Translations under genes and position numbers: made by a program
The notes under the pieces: model-generated
Databases searched by the model: none
What the model saw: only the letters and a program-made list of their open reading frames with translations
Told to the model about the DNA's origin: nothing
Shown: one piece after another, positions 10,341 through 20,711 of the stretch
Layout: each line of letters opens with the position of its first letter
How positions within the stretch are numbered: position 1 is the first letter of the stretch
Assembly: GCA_030272155.1 (NCBI GenBank)
Contig: CP126207.1
Span: 1-64,000 of the forward strand
DNA length: 64,000 bases
Direction of reading: 5' to 3'
Origin: Tetradesmus obliquus
Lineage: Eukaryota; Chlorophyta; Chlorophyceae; Sphaeropleales; Scenedesmaceae

Positions 10341-13300
10341 CATCATATAGGCATTCAGGGCACACACACAAGCAGCAGTCACCTTCTACACGCCCCTTGA
10401 TATGTATTTTGCTATTATATAGCTGATGTAACATGCTTTAACAGCCTGAGGTGTGTTCATGCGCGTTTTGAGGACCAGTCTACCAATCTGGTCTCGCACA
10501 AAAACAAGTGCTGCTGCTGGGATTTGACATGTGGTCAGTCACTTGCAAGCTGCTGTACAGCTGCTCCGCATGTATGTAACTGTTCAATGGTATCAAAGTC
10601 GTGTAGAAATTATAATAGATGCAGTAAGTGTCGAATGAAGCTTGCTGCGCCTATATTATTCTCTTAACCAAATGTTACAAAGTTTGAGACAAAAAAGTTG
10701 ACCAGCCCCCCAGACGCCCCCACTCCCTCCCCTGAAACACCTCAGATTCCCGTCAAAAAATGACAGTAGTTAATTGTTATAGTATATAACGCATCTTGAA
10801 GTTTCCAGTAGGAAAGGAATGCTGCTGCTGTCAGTACATGCAGTCCCCCCCCCCCCCTGAGCTGCCACCCGATAACCCAGCAAACGCCCAAGTATACACA
10901 GACACACACCCCACGCACCTGTGAGCGTCCTGCTAACAGCCATCTCCACAGCTCCTCCTCCAGGGACCAGGCGGCTATCCACCACGATATTTCTCGCCAC
11001 TCCCATGGCGTCCTGCAAGGCATCAACATGCACAAGCACAGCATAAGCAGCACCGTACAGGGAGTGCTTACGTGTGTGTACACACATGCGGTGTGCACAG
11101 CACTGGGCAGCAGTTCGAACACGTACACGAACAGCCTCAAGCTGCTGCCCCAACCTTTCCTGCAAGCTAGCAGCTGCACATAATCATTTGCAGGACTCCC
11201 GCAGGGCGCCTGAAGATGTGCATCCAAAAGCAGTAGAGCACTGCCGCTGCGAACCAGGCCGCAACTCACGTGCAGGTTGCGCTCCACCTCAATGAGCACG
11301 GCCTTGATCGGCATCCAAAGCAGCAAATGCCAATCAGTGCATGTAAAGCATTACATCTACGTCAGATAACAGTGACACAAAGCAGCGCCTCACGTGCAGG
11401 TTGCGCTCCACCTCGTTGAGCACGTCCTTGCTGGCGCCGCGCAGCACGATGGTGCACGCCTTGGGGTCCTTGCAGTCCACGATGAAGGTGAAGAACTCGT
11501 CGGCGATCTTGACCACCTCAAACAGGCCCGCACGCGTGCCGATGTCCGACTCACGCACCTGCAGATCACACCAGAACAAGGGAAGAAAGACAGTGATGCA
11601 GTCAGAGATAGCAGCTGCGCAGCAGTGCATTGATCGGGTGCATCAATATGGTGTGACGCCAAGAAAGGAGCAGCTGCTGGGTGAATCGCAAAGCACAGCA
11701 ATACTGCTGCCTGACAAATCTTTCTGCTGCTCTGGTTGACACTGCATGCACGTGTAGCCAAAACCAAATCTCGTCATCCTCTCTGCGGCCACCCCTGCAT
11801 ACCTCCTCTATTCTGTGGCAAATGGTGGCGCCTGTTGCGCGCGCGATGCGGTTGTTGTCGGTCTTGCGCAGGCGGCGGATGGCAGAAATGCCCGCCTGGC
11901 AGCAGCAGTGACAGCGCATGCGTATTAAAATGGTGACGTTGCTGGTTTGTTATGTGCTATGCAGCCGGTGGTATGGTGAAGCTGCCAGCTTGATCAAACC
12001 AAAGCACGCCTTCGAGAGGCAGCAGAAGGAGGACACGTCAGGTGGTGCAATGCTACGGCAAAGCCTGCCTTCCTGCGGCTGAAGGCTCCTGCAAGGCGCT
12101 ACACTGCACACATGCCCAGCCAGATTGTGATGAACCACTAGAGCAACATCCCATGGTCACGTCTACACAGCAGGAGCAGCAGCAGCAGCAGCAGCAGATG
12201 GCGCGACTCAGCCACCCCTGCACCTTGGTAAGGAAATGGGCCATGCACACATCCAGATACCAGAACCAGCCAGAACACCATCCCGGTGAGATACACACAA
12301 CCAGCAGCTTGCCGATACAACGATACAACCGCGTCCTCACCTTGGTGAGGAAGTGTGCCGCCAGGTCGCTGAGCCCCTTCTCAGTGACCACCAGGTCGGG
12401 CTTCAGCGCCACGATCTGCGCGCAGGCGCCAGCCACCCACTCCTCCTCAGCCTTGAGCAGCGCAGCCCTGCACACAACAAAAGGCAACAGGCAACAGCCA
12501 GTGAAACATCTGGTCAGGGAGGGTGAGGTACGGCCAGTGGAGTGCCGATCAGCCACCCACTCCTCCTCGGCCCAACGGTCCTCCTTCTAGAGCTCCACCG
12601 CTGTTTGCTGCTACCAAAGCACACATGCTGGCCATCTGTTACAGCTTTGCCACTCAAACCCTGAACCTCAAACCCCAATCCCCTACCCCTGCACCCCGCA
12701 ACGCACCAGTCCTCCTCCTTCATGAGCTCCACCGGGGTATGGCTCTCTCCCTTCTTGTATTGAACCAGGCTATTTATCAAACAGCCTGCTAGCCAAACGG
12801 TTTGATGTTGACAATAACGCACCAGTCCTCCTCCTTCATGAGCTCCACCGCGGTCTGGCTCTCTCCCTTCTTGTACTCCAGCGGGCAGTCCAGCAGCAGG
12901 ATGCGCGGGTTGGCGATGCGGCGGCGCATGCGGCCCGGCACCACCACGTCCTTGTTGAACATTACGCCGCGCAGCACCTGCGGCGTAGTGAAACAGTGCA
13001 GAGCAGTTTTGAAGGAGCAAGATGTTTGATGACTGATGTTGATTTGCAGCACGGCCACGTCCATATTGAACATGACGCCGCGCAGCACCTGCGAGTGCAG
13101 TGGCAGGGTTTAAAGACAGCAAGCGGGTACATATGTGGTGTGGCTGGTGGTGTGGCAGCGCATGCGGCCCGGCACAACCACGTCCTTGTTGAACATCACG
13201 CCGCGCAGCACCTGCGGTGTAGTGCAGAAACAGTGCAGATCAGTTATGGCGAGGCAAAATGTTTGATGAGAGATGTTGATTGCAGCACCGCCACGTCCAT

Positions 13301-15490
13301 GTTGAACATGACGCCGCGCAGCACCTGCGAGTGCAGTGGCAGGGTTTGAAGACAGCAAGAGGTTACAGATGTGGTGCGGCTGGTGGTGCAGCGGCGCACG
13401 CGGCCCGGCACCACCACGTCCTTGTTGAACATCACGCCACGCAGCACCTGGAAAAAGGAGGCAGCGAATGGCATAGCAGGCAAGGTCAAAATGCAGTGTG
13501 AAGAGCGTATTCAGTCGTGGCATCACCACGTCCCTGTTGAACACATCGCGCCGCGCAGCACCTGGCAACAGACAGGTGATTAGAAGACGGCAAGGAGGCA
13601 AGCAGTAAGTAGGACAGCATGCAAAGCGTAACAACTTACGCCTAGCGCAGAACAGGTGGGTCCCGCTGAAACATGGTCATTGCACAGCCCTAGCCCTGCC
13701 CCTGCTGCTGCTACCTCAAAGCCCATCAACAGCACACACGAGCCACGCATTCTGCAGTCTCGCTGGTGCCTCCAGGGATCCTCTCAATCAACCCCCTGTA
13801 CACCACACCACCGCTGATCCACATCCTGCAAGCATGCTACACGGACACGGCACAGCCCTGGCCCTGCAGCTGCCACTGCTGCACCCCAACTGCCCACCTT
13901 GCAGTCCTCAATGGTGCCTCCTGGGACCGTCTCGATCTTGGCGTAGTTCTTCACATCCACTGCTCATCCTGAGCCCATACGGCCAGCATGCCTAACACAA
14001 AGGCAATGCACAGCCCTGATCCTGACGCTGCTGCTACCAAACACAACAGAACACAATGCATCATCGCTGCTGTGCTCCGCTCACCTTGCAGTCTTCGATG
14101 GTGCCTCCTGGGATCTTCTCGATCTTGGCGTAATTCTTCACGTCCACCTCGCGCTGCCCGCCGCCCACGTCACGCGCCACCGTCTGCACCGCGTCCAGCG
14201 CCAGCTCCTGCAGCAACAGCAGCAGCAGCGGCAGCGGGGACAGGCAAGCATGCAGCGTTACACAAAGCCGTGAAATAAGAGCGTGACAGCAGGGTGTTGT
14301 TGAGGAACAGCAAGTTATGTGTGCTGCTCTAGTGAGTTAGTCAAGTGGCGCGCCACCATCTGCACTGCGTCCAGCGCCAGCTCCTGCAGCGACAGCAGCA
14401 GAACACGCGGCCAGTAACACCAGCACAGGGTTGATGGCTGGGAAAGACAAGCACAGGACTGCATTGATTCACAGCTACTGCTACGGCACCAGATGAGACG
14501 TGCTGGCTGAGCCAAGTGCGACAAGCCACGCGGCTTGCACTGCCCCTAGCACCAGCTCCTGCGGGTCAAGGGCAAACAGAAGCAACAGCACAGTGTTAGC
14601 GGCCAAGAACAACAACAACAATACGCACACGACTGCAGCAATGCACGGAGTTGCTACGGGAGCACACGACAAGTGATGGTGGAATCAAGTGCGACAAGCT
14701 ACGGTTTGCACTGCGCCCAGCGCCAGCTCCTCACCGCCACGAGGCAGTCGACTGCCACTGCCTCACATACACTCGCTGCTGCATGCACAGTGCCAGCCGC
14801 CTGCAGCCCAACCCATATGCCACACCTCTCCCTGCACTCACCGCCACGAGGCAGTCGACTGCCACTGCCTCACATACACAGTCGCTGCTGCATGCACACT
14901 GCCAGCTGCCTGCAGCGCAACCCTTCTGCCACCACCCTGCACTCACCGCCACGAGGCTGCCGAACGGCTGGTGTACTTGGTGCCAATGCAGCTGCATGCT
15001 GTGTTGAGCTAGTACCTCGCCTGCAGCGCACATGCTGCTGCACGGCACCCTTCCAGCTGCTTGCAGCCCCCACCACCCCTGTGCAGTGACTGCCGTACGG
15101 CTGCATGTTGCTGCTGAGCTGGCGCACATGCACTCGCTGCTGCGCCACAAGGTGCATGCTGCCTGCACAGCGCAGGCCACTCACCGCCATGACGCTTGCC
15201 GAAGCTGGAGGTGTACTTGGTGCCGCAGAGCAGCATGCTGTTCTGAAACAGACACTGGCATGCACCACACACACTGCTGCATGACACCCTGCCAGCTGCC
15301 TCACATGCACTCGCTGCTCCATCTTACGGTGCATGCTGCCTGCAGGCCCCACACCCATCCTGCCCTGCGCTCACCGCCATGAGGCTGCCGAAGCGTGAGG
15401 TGTACTTGGTGCCGATGCAGCTCTGCACCACCTGCAGCATGGCACTCCTGTCGTTGGTGTCTATGCTGAACGACATGGACTCAGCCACCT

Positions 15491-15521
<31 letters not shown>

Positions 15522-17314
15522 GGGCAGCAGCAGCAGCAGCAAGCAGCAGGCCTGAGTACCAATGTCACACGCATAGCATGAAAAAGCGCACCGTGCAGTG
15601 GCACTGCGGCTGCTGTCATCACCATGCTCACATCAAAGCCACACCACAAGCCCAAGTATAACTGTGACTGAGCACCTGCCCGCAGGAGCTCACGCATACC
15701 CAGCTAGTGACACTAAAGAGCAGAATGATGCAGGCAATTCCTCAAGCACAGCCGAAGCAGCGCAGCAATGCCAATGGCAGATGGAACGTCCTGAAGGTGC
15801 TGCTGCTGCCAGTGATCACGAACTACATGCAGCGCATGTCAACAAACTGTTGCTACTGCTCAACAAATATGTGCCCGCACCTTGATGGCGTCCTCCAGTG
15901 CCCTTGTGTAGCCGCGCACCAGCACCGTGGGGTGCATGTGGCGCTCCAGCAGCGGTTCAGCAGACTGCAGCAGGACAGCAGCAGCACGTGAACAAGCAGT
16001 TACGCCATAGCGCAGCAGCATGCTGATGGAAGATGCATGCATTGCAATGCACAAACACAGCAACAGCTGCAGGAAGCACACGTACACCTTGACAATCCAC
16101 ATGCACTCCGCAGCAATGTCTGACAGCTCCCTCTGAGAAACAGCAGCCGCGCAACACTTCACCCGCTGCGCACCTGCGCACGTGCGCAGATCCCCCGCCA
16201 GAATGATGGCTGACACACCCAAACACGCATGTGTTGACGCAGCACGCATAACAACAGCCAACACAGGCGACTGCCCACTGCATAATAAGCAGCGCAGCTC
16301 ACACCTGCAGCAGCTAACCCGCCAGGATGCTGGTGGTGTGTTGCATGGGCATAGCAGCAACAGCTGTTGAAGGACACACTTGAACACCAGCACGCATAAC
16401 AACAGCTGACAAAGGCCACTGCTCACTGCATCAAAAGCAGCGCCATGCACCTGCAGCAGCTCCCCCGCCAGGATGATGACGCTGGTGATGCCATCCCCCA
16501 CCTCCTCGGCACAAGCAAAGCAACAGCCGCAACATCCACACGCACACCTGTCCATCGACATGCACTTCATGATCACAGCTGCCGTTAGCCGCTGCAGATG
16601 GACATCAGGGCCATCTATTCTTACTGCGCACCTGCAGCAGCTCCCCGGCCAGAATGATGGCTGACGCACACAAACACGCATGTGTTGACGCAGCACGCAG
16701 AACAACAACCAACAAAGGCCACTGCTCACTGCATAAGCAGCAGCGCAGCTCACACCTGCAGCAGCTCCCCTGCCAGGATGCTGACGCTGGTCGTGTGTTG
16801 CGTGGGCAGCACAGCAACAGCTGCTGAAGCACACACTCAAAACCAGCACGCATAACAACAGCTGACAAAAGCCACTGCTCACTGCCTAAAAGCAGCGCCA
16901 CGCACCTGCAGCAGCTCCCTCGCCAGCAAGATGACGTGCACATCCAGCCATGCACCAAACAATACGCACACCCACAGTTCACGCTTGTCTCAGAACAACT
17001 ACAGGTATGTGTCAAACAAACATGCACCTGCAGCAGCTCCCCCGCCAGGATGACGACACTGGTGGTGCCATGGCCCACCGCATCGTCACAAACAAGGCAA
17101 CAGCCGCAACATCCACACGCACACCTGTCCATCAACATCCACTTCATAATCAACACTACTGTTTGCCGCTGCAGATGGATAACAGGGCCATAAATTCTTA
17201 CTGCGCACCTGCAGCAGCTCCCCCGCCAGGATGATGACGCTTGTGGTGCCGTCGCCCACCTCCTCGTCCTGCGTGCGGCTCAGCTGGATCATGGACTGTG
17301 GCAGACAACCAAAG

Positions 17315-17348
<34 letters not shown>

Positions 17349-17440
17349 CCGTTGATATGTGGGTGGCAACAGCTTTACACCAGGAATGCTTTGAACGTGG
17401 CATGGGTAACTGGACTGCAGGCAGGAGGGCATTCGAAATA

Positions 17441-17501
<61 letters not shown>

Positions 17502-18683
17502 TGACGAGAATGTGAGCAAGTAGGGCTTTGGGTGGGACATGTTCCGCGGCTGTGACCAGCAGTGGGTGCTTCACGTAGCCAGTTGCAGCTGCTGGGCTGC
17601 ACAGCCACCAAGCACCGTCGAAACACACCGATGCTGCTGCAAGCAATGTGCTGCTGCTGCTTCTGCTGCTGCTGCTGGTGGTGGTGGTGGTGCCGCAGCA
17701 GTGCCACCAGCAGCACCAGCGCCACAGCTGCTGTCCCCGACCATGCTGCCCTCGAGCATTGCTGCAGCCCTGCAGCTCCACAGGTGCTGCCCCTGGCAAC
17801 GACGGAGACAGGCAACATTGCGCAGCGCTGCGCACCTTGGCTGCCGGGTGTGACACATCGATCTCACGAAGGATGGCATGGCCGTCATTTGTGAGCACGA
17901 TGCCTGCAGCATCAGCAGCAGCAGCACATGACAGCAGCAGCGCCAGCGCAGTGCAGCACAGCAGCAGCAGGTGGTAAGGGGAAAGGTTGGGCTATGTGCA
18001 CGTATATGTGTGTGCAGTTTGAAAATGGCACACGAGCCAACGTGCCTGCTGGTCATATATGAGCAAGCATGCTTAGCATGGCAGTGGCACCTCCCAACAC
18101 GCAGCAGCTGCGATCAGATGCGTGCTGACGTGCTCTCTTCACAGTCGACTGACACACATGTGCAAAATCAACGAAATAGTCAGTTCAAAGTGACTGTTTG
18201 TGCTGATGCGGCGGCAGTCAACCAGACTGCACTGTATGCTGGAAGCACCACTGCGGCCCCACATGGGCTGCTGCTGCTGTGCATCCTCAATCCCAAGATA
18301 CTGCCATGCACAGCGCTTGCTCACACTCAAATGTGCAGATGTTAAGTACAAATCAAGATCACGCCTGCTGTGCTCAATCCCTGCTGATTGTAGAATAGTC
18401 ATCGCCGCTGCTGCTGTGTGCTACACCTGCGCACCTCCATTTGGGTCAAGCAGCATCTTCAACATAGACCGGGGCCCAAGCGTAGTTCTGATGATGTCTG
18501 ACACTGCCTGTAGCATGGAATGCAACGTTAGGTATAAACAAAGCATGCATGCCTCGCCCAGTCGCTTTGCTTTGGGCGCCTGCTGCAGCTGCACACCTTT
18601 GCAGCTGCGATGTTGCCCACTTGGGCCTTACGGCCCTGCTCCCGTTTCGTGTTTGCATTTAGCACTGTTACTGGAACCTGCAT
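9197..18683 (-). CDS. CCT3: T-complex protein 1 subunit gamma (CCT3), complete, 14 exons
   Basis: Subunit of the cytosolic TRiC/CCT chaperonin, which folds actin, tubulin and other proteins using ATP. Exons in transcript order: 18683-18597, 18507-18435, 17903-17836, 17295-17209, 15964-15881, 15488-15375, 14207-14085, 12977-12823, 12467-12341, 11895-11803, 11558-11394, 11012-10919, 10304-10113, 9411-9197. They join in frame to 558 residues, close to the ~545 usual for this subunit. Visible group II chaperonin motifs are [20 protein letters not shown], the ATPase signature [28 protein letters not shown] and NGETGEIVDM, with gamma-type KYTSRFGS and [10 protein letters not shown]. The ATG at 18683 gives an N-terminus ([19 protein letters not shown]) matching the family. 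Introns are unusually rich in diverged copies of exon edges (separate entries). It is transcribed divergently from the J-protein gene. Confidence 0.96.
9658..10000 (-). repeat. Three decayed copies of the CCT3 exon 13 donor edge
   Basis: At about 9658-9690, 9808-9850 and 9953-10000 the exon 13 ending (FGINGETG codons followed by a GT donor) recurs with increasing divergence. The functional edge is at 10113. All three lie downstream in transcription, inside the last intron. Each carries the coding end plus the splice donor but no exon start, so they cannot be whole duplicated exons. Confidence 0.85.
11268..11306 (-). repeat. Decayed copy of the CCT3 exon 11 donor edge
   Basis: The sequence repeats the end of exon 11 (NEVERNLH codons and the gtgag-type donor) about 120 bp downstream of the real edge at 11394. 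Substitutions change the coding sense. It lies inside intron 11. Confidence 0.8.
12218..12250 (-). repeat. Decayed copy of the CCT3 exon 9 donor edge
   Basis: The end of exon 9 (AHFLTK codons plus donor) is repeated about 120 bp downstream of its functional edge at 12341, with the donor changed from gtgag to a weaker form. Confidence 0.7.
12547..12760 (-). repeat. Two decayed copies of the CCT3 exon 8 donor edge
   Basis: At 12705-12760 the exon 8 ending (KKGES...ELMKEEDW codons with donor) is repeated almost intact. A poorer match lies at 12547-12600. The functional edge is 12823. Both copies are on the downstream side. Confidence 0.75.
13049..13562 (-). repeat. Five decayed copies of the CCT3 exon 8 acceptor edge
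   Basis: The 5' edge of exon 8 (CAG acceptor followed by [10 protein letters not shown] codons) recurs at about 13049-13090, 13170-13212, 13283-13328, 13410-13450 and 13519-13562. The real acceptor is at 12978. Spacing is about 110-130 bp. Some copies keep the residues almost unchanged and others alter them (FNMDV, FNRDV). All lie upstream in transcription, within intron 7, and all carry the acceptor side only. Confidence 0.9.
13755..13960 (-). repeat. Two decayed copies of the CCT3 exon 7 donor edge
   Basis: At 13898-13957 the end of exon 7 ([18 protein letters not shown] region) is repeated with changes, and at 13757-13790 a shorter version is present. The functional edge is 14085. The copies lie in intron 7 on the downstream side of exon 7. 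Confidence 0.78.
14343..14737 (-). repeat. Three decayed copies of the CCT3 exon 7 acceptor edge
   Basis: The exon 7 start (CTGCAG acceptor then ELALDAVQ codons) is repeated at about 14343-14393, 14523-14563 and 14700-14737. The functional acceptor is at 14208. All copies are upstream of the exon in transcript order. Confidence 0.8.
14728..15235 (-). repeat. Decayed copies of the CCT3 exon 6 donor edge
   Basis: The exon 6 end ([13 protein letters not shown] codons and gtgag donor) recurs at about 15178-15235 and 14940-14985, with shorter remnants near 14837-14872, 14728-14760 and possibly 15088-15110. The functional edge is 15375. Divergence rises away from the exon. Confidence 0.8.
16176..17080 (-). 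repeat. Seven decayed copies of the CCT3 exon 4 donor edge
   Basis: The last third to half of exon 4 ([17 protein letters not shown] codons plus GT donor) recurs at about 17026-17080, 16903-16935, 16754-16795, 16628-16665, 16449-16505, 16300-16335 and 16176-16215. The functional edge is 17209. The ATPase signature is altered in the fuller copies (GHGTT, GDGIT). Part of the intron is copied too: about 16540-16680 matches 17110-17240. All lie downstream in transcription and none has an acceptor. Confidence 0.9.
17442..17502. repeat. (CAG)n microsatellite in CCT3 intron 3
   Basis: About twenty uninterrupted CAG triplets, which read as CTG on the transcribed strand of CCT3. A shorter CAG run at 17312-17346 sits just upstream of the exon 4 acceptor. 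Open frames through it are homopolymer artefacts. Confidence 0.95.
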
Positions 18684-19678
18684 GGCGCCGATCACAGCTG
18701 GAATGCTGCCTGCACTTGAATCAACGTTTGGCGCCTTGGGCGTACAGGAAAGTTCTGCTTCGCTTGACGTCTACGCGCTTCAGGTGGTGATACACAGCTT
18801 GATCATACACCACACAAACTACTCTTGATGCGTGCAGGCTGCACCCCTACGCGGGGCGCGCACACAGCAGTGTGTTACATGACAGCTTTTGGTTGAGCTG
18901 CCGAAAGATCACTGCGTGTGCGTTCCTGGTGCGTCTGCGCAACGCTTCATCACAAACTATTGGTTTTCAATAGATCGAAGAGCATAACCATTGGTTTCAG
19001 ACATGGTATGAGCTGTCGAGAATGTAAGACGCACTCGGCAGCTGATGATTTGATCGTTGGATGTGTCGATAGCTATGCAGACTGGCTCAGGAGGTTTGCA
19101 GGTGGGTGGGTGCCGCACGGTGCACCTGCTGCTACCACAGCCCAGCTACTAGCAGTTAATCCAGCAGCCGACGCATGACATCTTACATTCAGTGGCACAT
19201 AGTGCTAAAAGCGTTTTTCAGGCGCGCAAAACTGCGCGGGCATCCTTGCTCAGCAGACGCTGCGTCCTGCAACTGCCATGCTGCCCCACAGCACATCAAG
19301 TGCTGGTGAAGCCCAGCCCGGCTTGCACATCACACCTGCCTTGCATTGCTTAATTTCATGAAGATCGTGTTTGATTATCAAAGTGGTAGCAGATGTAGCC
19401 ACATGAACGGCTGCCACATGGGCAGCTTGCTGCCATAAGCAGCAGCAACTCTTGCTGCAAGTGCAGCCTCCTGCGCTGTGTCCTGGCTGCTGATCGCTGC
19501 CAGCTGCTGCTGTCGCATGTCTTTCAGACCTGACTTTTCGTCTGCGCATTGGAGCGCAGCAGCGTGTACACAGTGCCGTACCTCCTGTGTTCTGCCAGTG
19601 GCAAAGTTTGCTTCTGATCAACTGCGCACGGTTGCTGCTCTCCTGCCACTGCTGCTGCTTCTGCTGCTGCTGCCGCAG
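18684..19678. promoter_or_regulatory. Divergent intergenic region between CCT3 and the J-protein gene
   Basis: This interval separates the CCT3 start codon (minus) from the first supported exon of the plus-strand J-protein model, so it must hold the CCT3 promoter and 5' UTR. It may also contain missing 5' exons of the plus-strand gene: a possible acceptor at about 19530 precedes an open stretch, but no domain was recognised. I saw no convincing TATA box or heat-shock element. Confidence 0.5.
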
Positions 19679-20667
19679 GTGCCCCAGCATGAGCTACAGG
19701 TGGTGCATGAGGGAGGGCAGCAAAAGCTGCGGCTGTCAGTGCAGCTGCCAGGTGCGTGAGATGCTCAACACACACAGCAGCAGCACTGCAGCGGCAGCGT
19801 GGCAGTAAATGCAATGCAGTGGCACAAGAATGCGTGTCAGAACCTGCAGCTATACATGCAGCAAGCCAGCGGCAAGGCGAAAGCAGGAGCAGCACCAGTT
19901 GCAGCAGTCAGTGCAGTATCAGAGCAAACACCAGCGCCTGCACACTGCTGCAGCCAGTGTGCTGTGCGTTGCAGCAGCCGTTTGCTGGAGCCGTACAGTC
20001 AAGTTTGCAGCAGCATGCAGGTCTGCGTGTGCTGCATGAGTGTCATGCACTCGTCACTAGCAGCAGCAACTGGCAGCTCTGGCAAGTACATGCGTCCTTG
20101 AAGGAAATGCTGATGCAGAGTGTGCCGCATTCCTGACGCGCTTGCTTGTGTTGTTTCCCGCAGGCCTGTCATCTGCGTCTGACATACAGCTGGTCTGCAG
20201 CAACAGCAGCATTGTATTGACAGTGCCGGGGCGCTACACGCTGCTGCTGCCGCTGGATGTCACCATCAGCGACGCAGCTGACGGCGTGACGTTCAAGAAG
20301 AAGAAGCAGACCCTGACCGCAACGTTCACAGTGCTCAGCGGGGATGCAGCAGCAGCAGCAGCTGCAATGGCCAACGGCAGCAGCAGCAGCAGCACCGCAA
20401 AGCAGCAGCCGCAACAGCAGCAGCAGCAGCAGCAGGCTGATGATGCCGCGCAGCGCGCTGCCGCTGCTGCTGCTTCCCAGGAAGCTGCACGGCGGGAGCA
20501 GCAGCAGCGGCTGAACAGTGAAGCAGCAGAGGAGTGGCTGCGGTGAGCTTCTGCGGTTTGGCGGCTTGTAGGGTTGCAGTTGCCTGGTTGCAAGCTTTTC
20601 TTGCTGCAGATTAGGGACGGCTGCTGCAAATCTTTTGTTGCCTGCCCTGAAGTGCGTGCTAACCCTA

Positions 20668-20711
<44 letters not shown>

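Noticed and set aside
15860-16882. 340-codon minus-strand frame
   Set aside because: It is read-through of CCT3 exon 5, intron 4 and the decayed exon 4 donor copies; the real exons are short and spliced.
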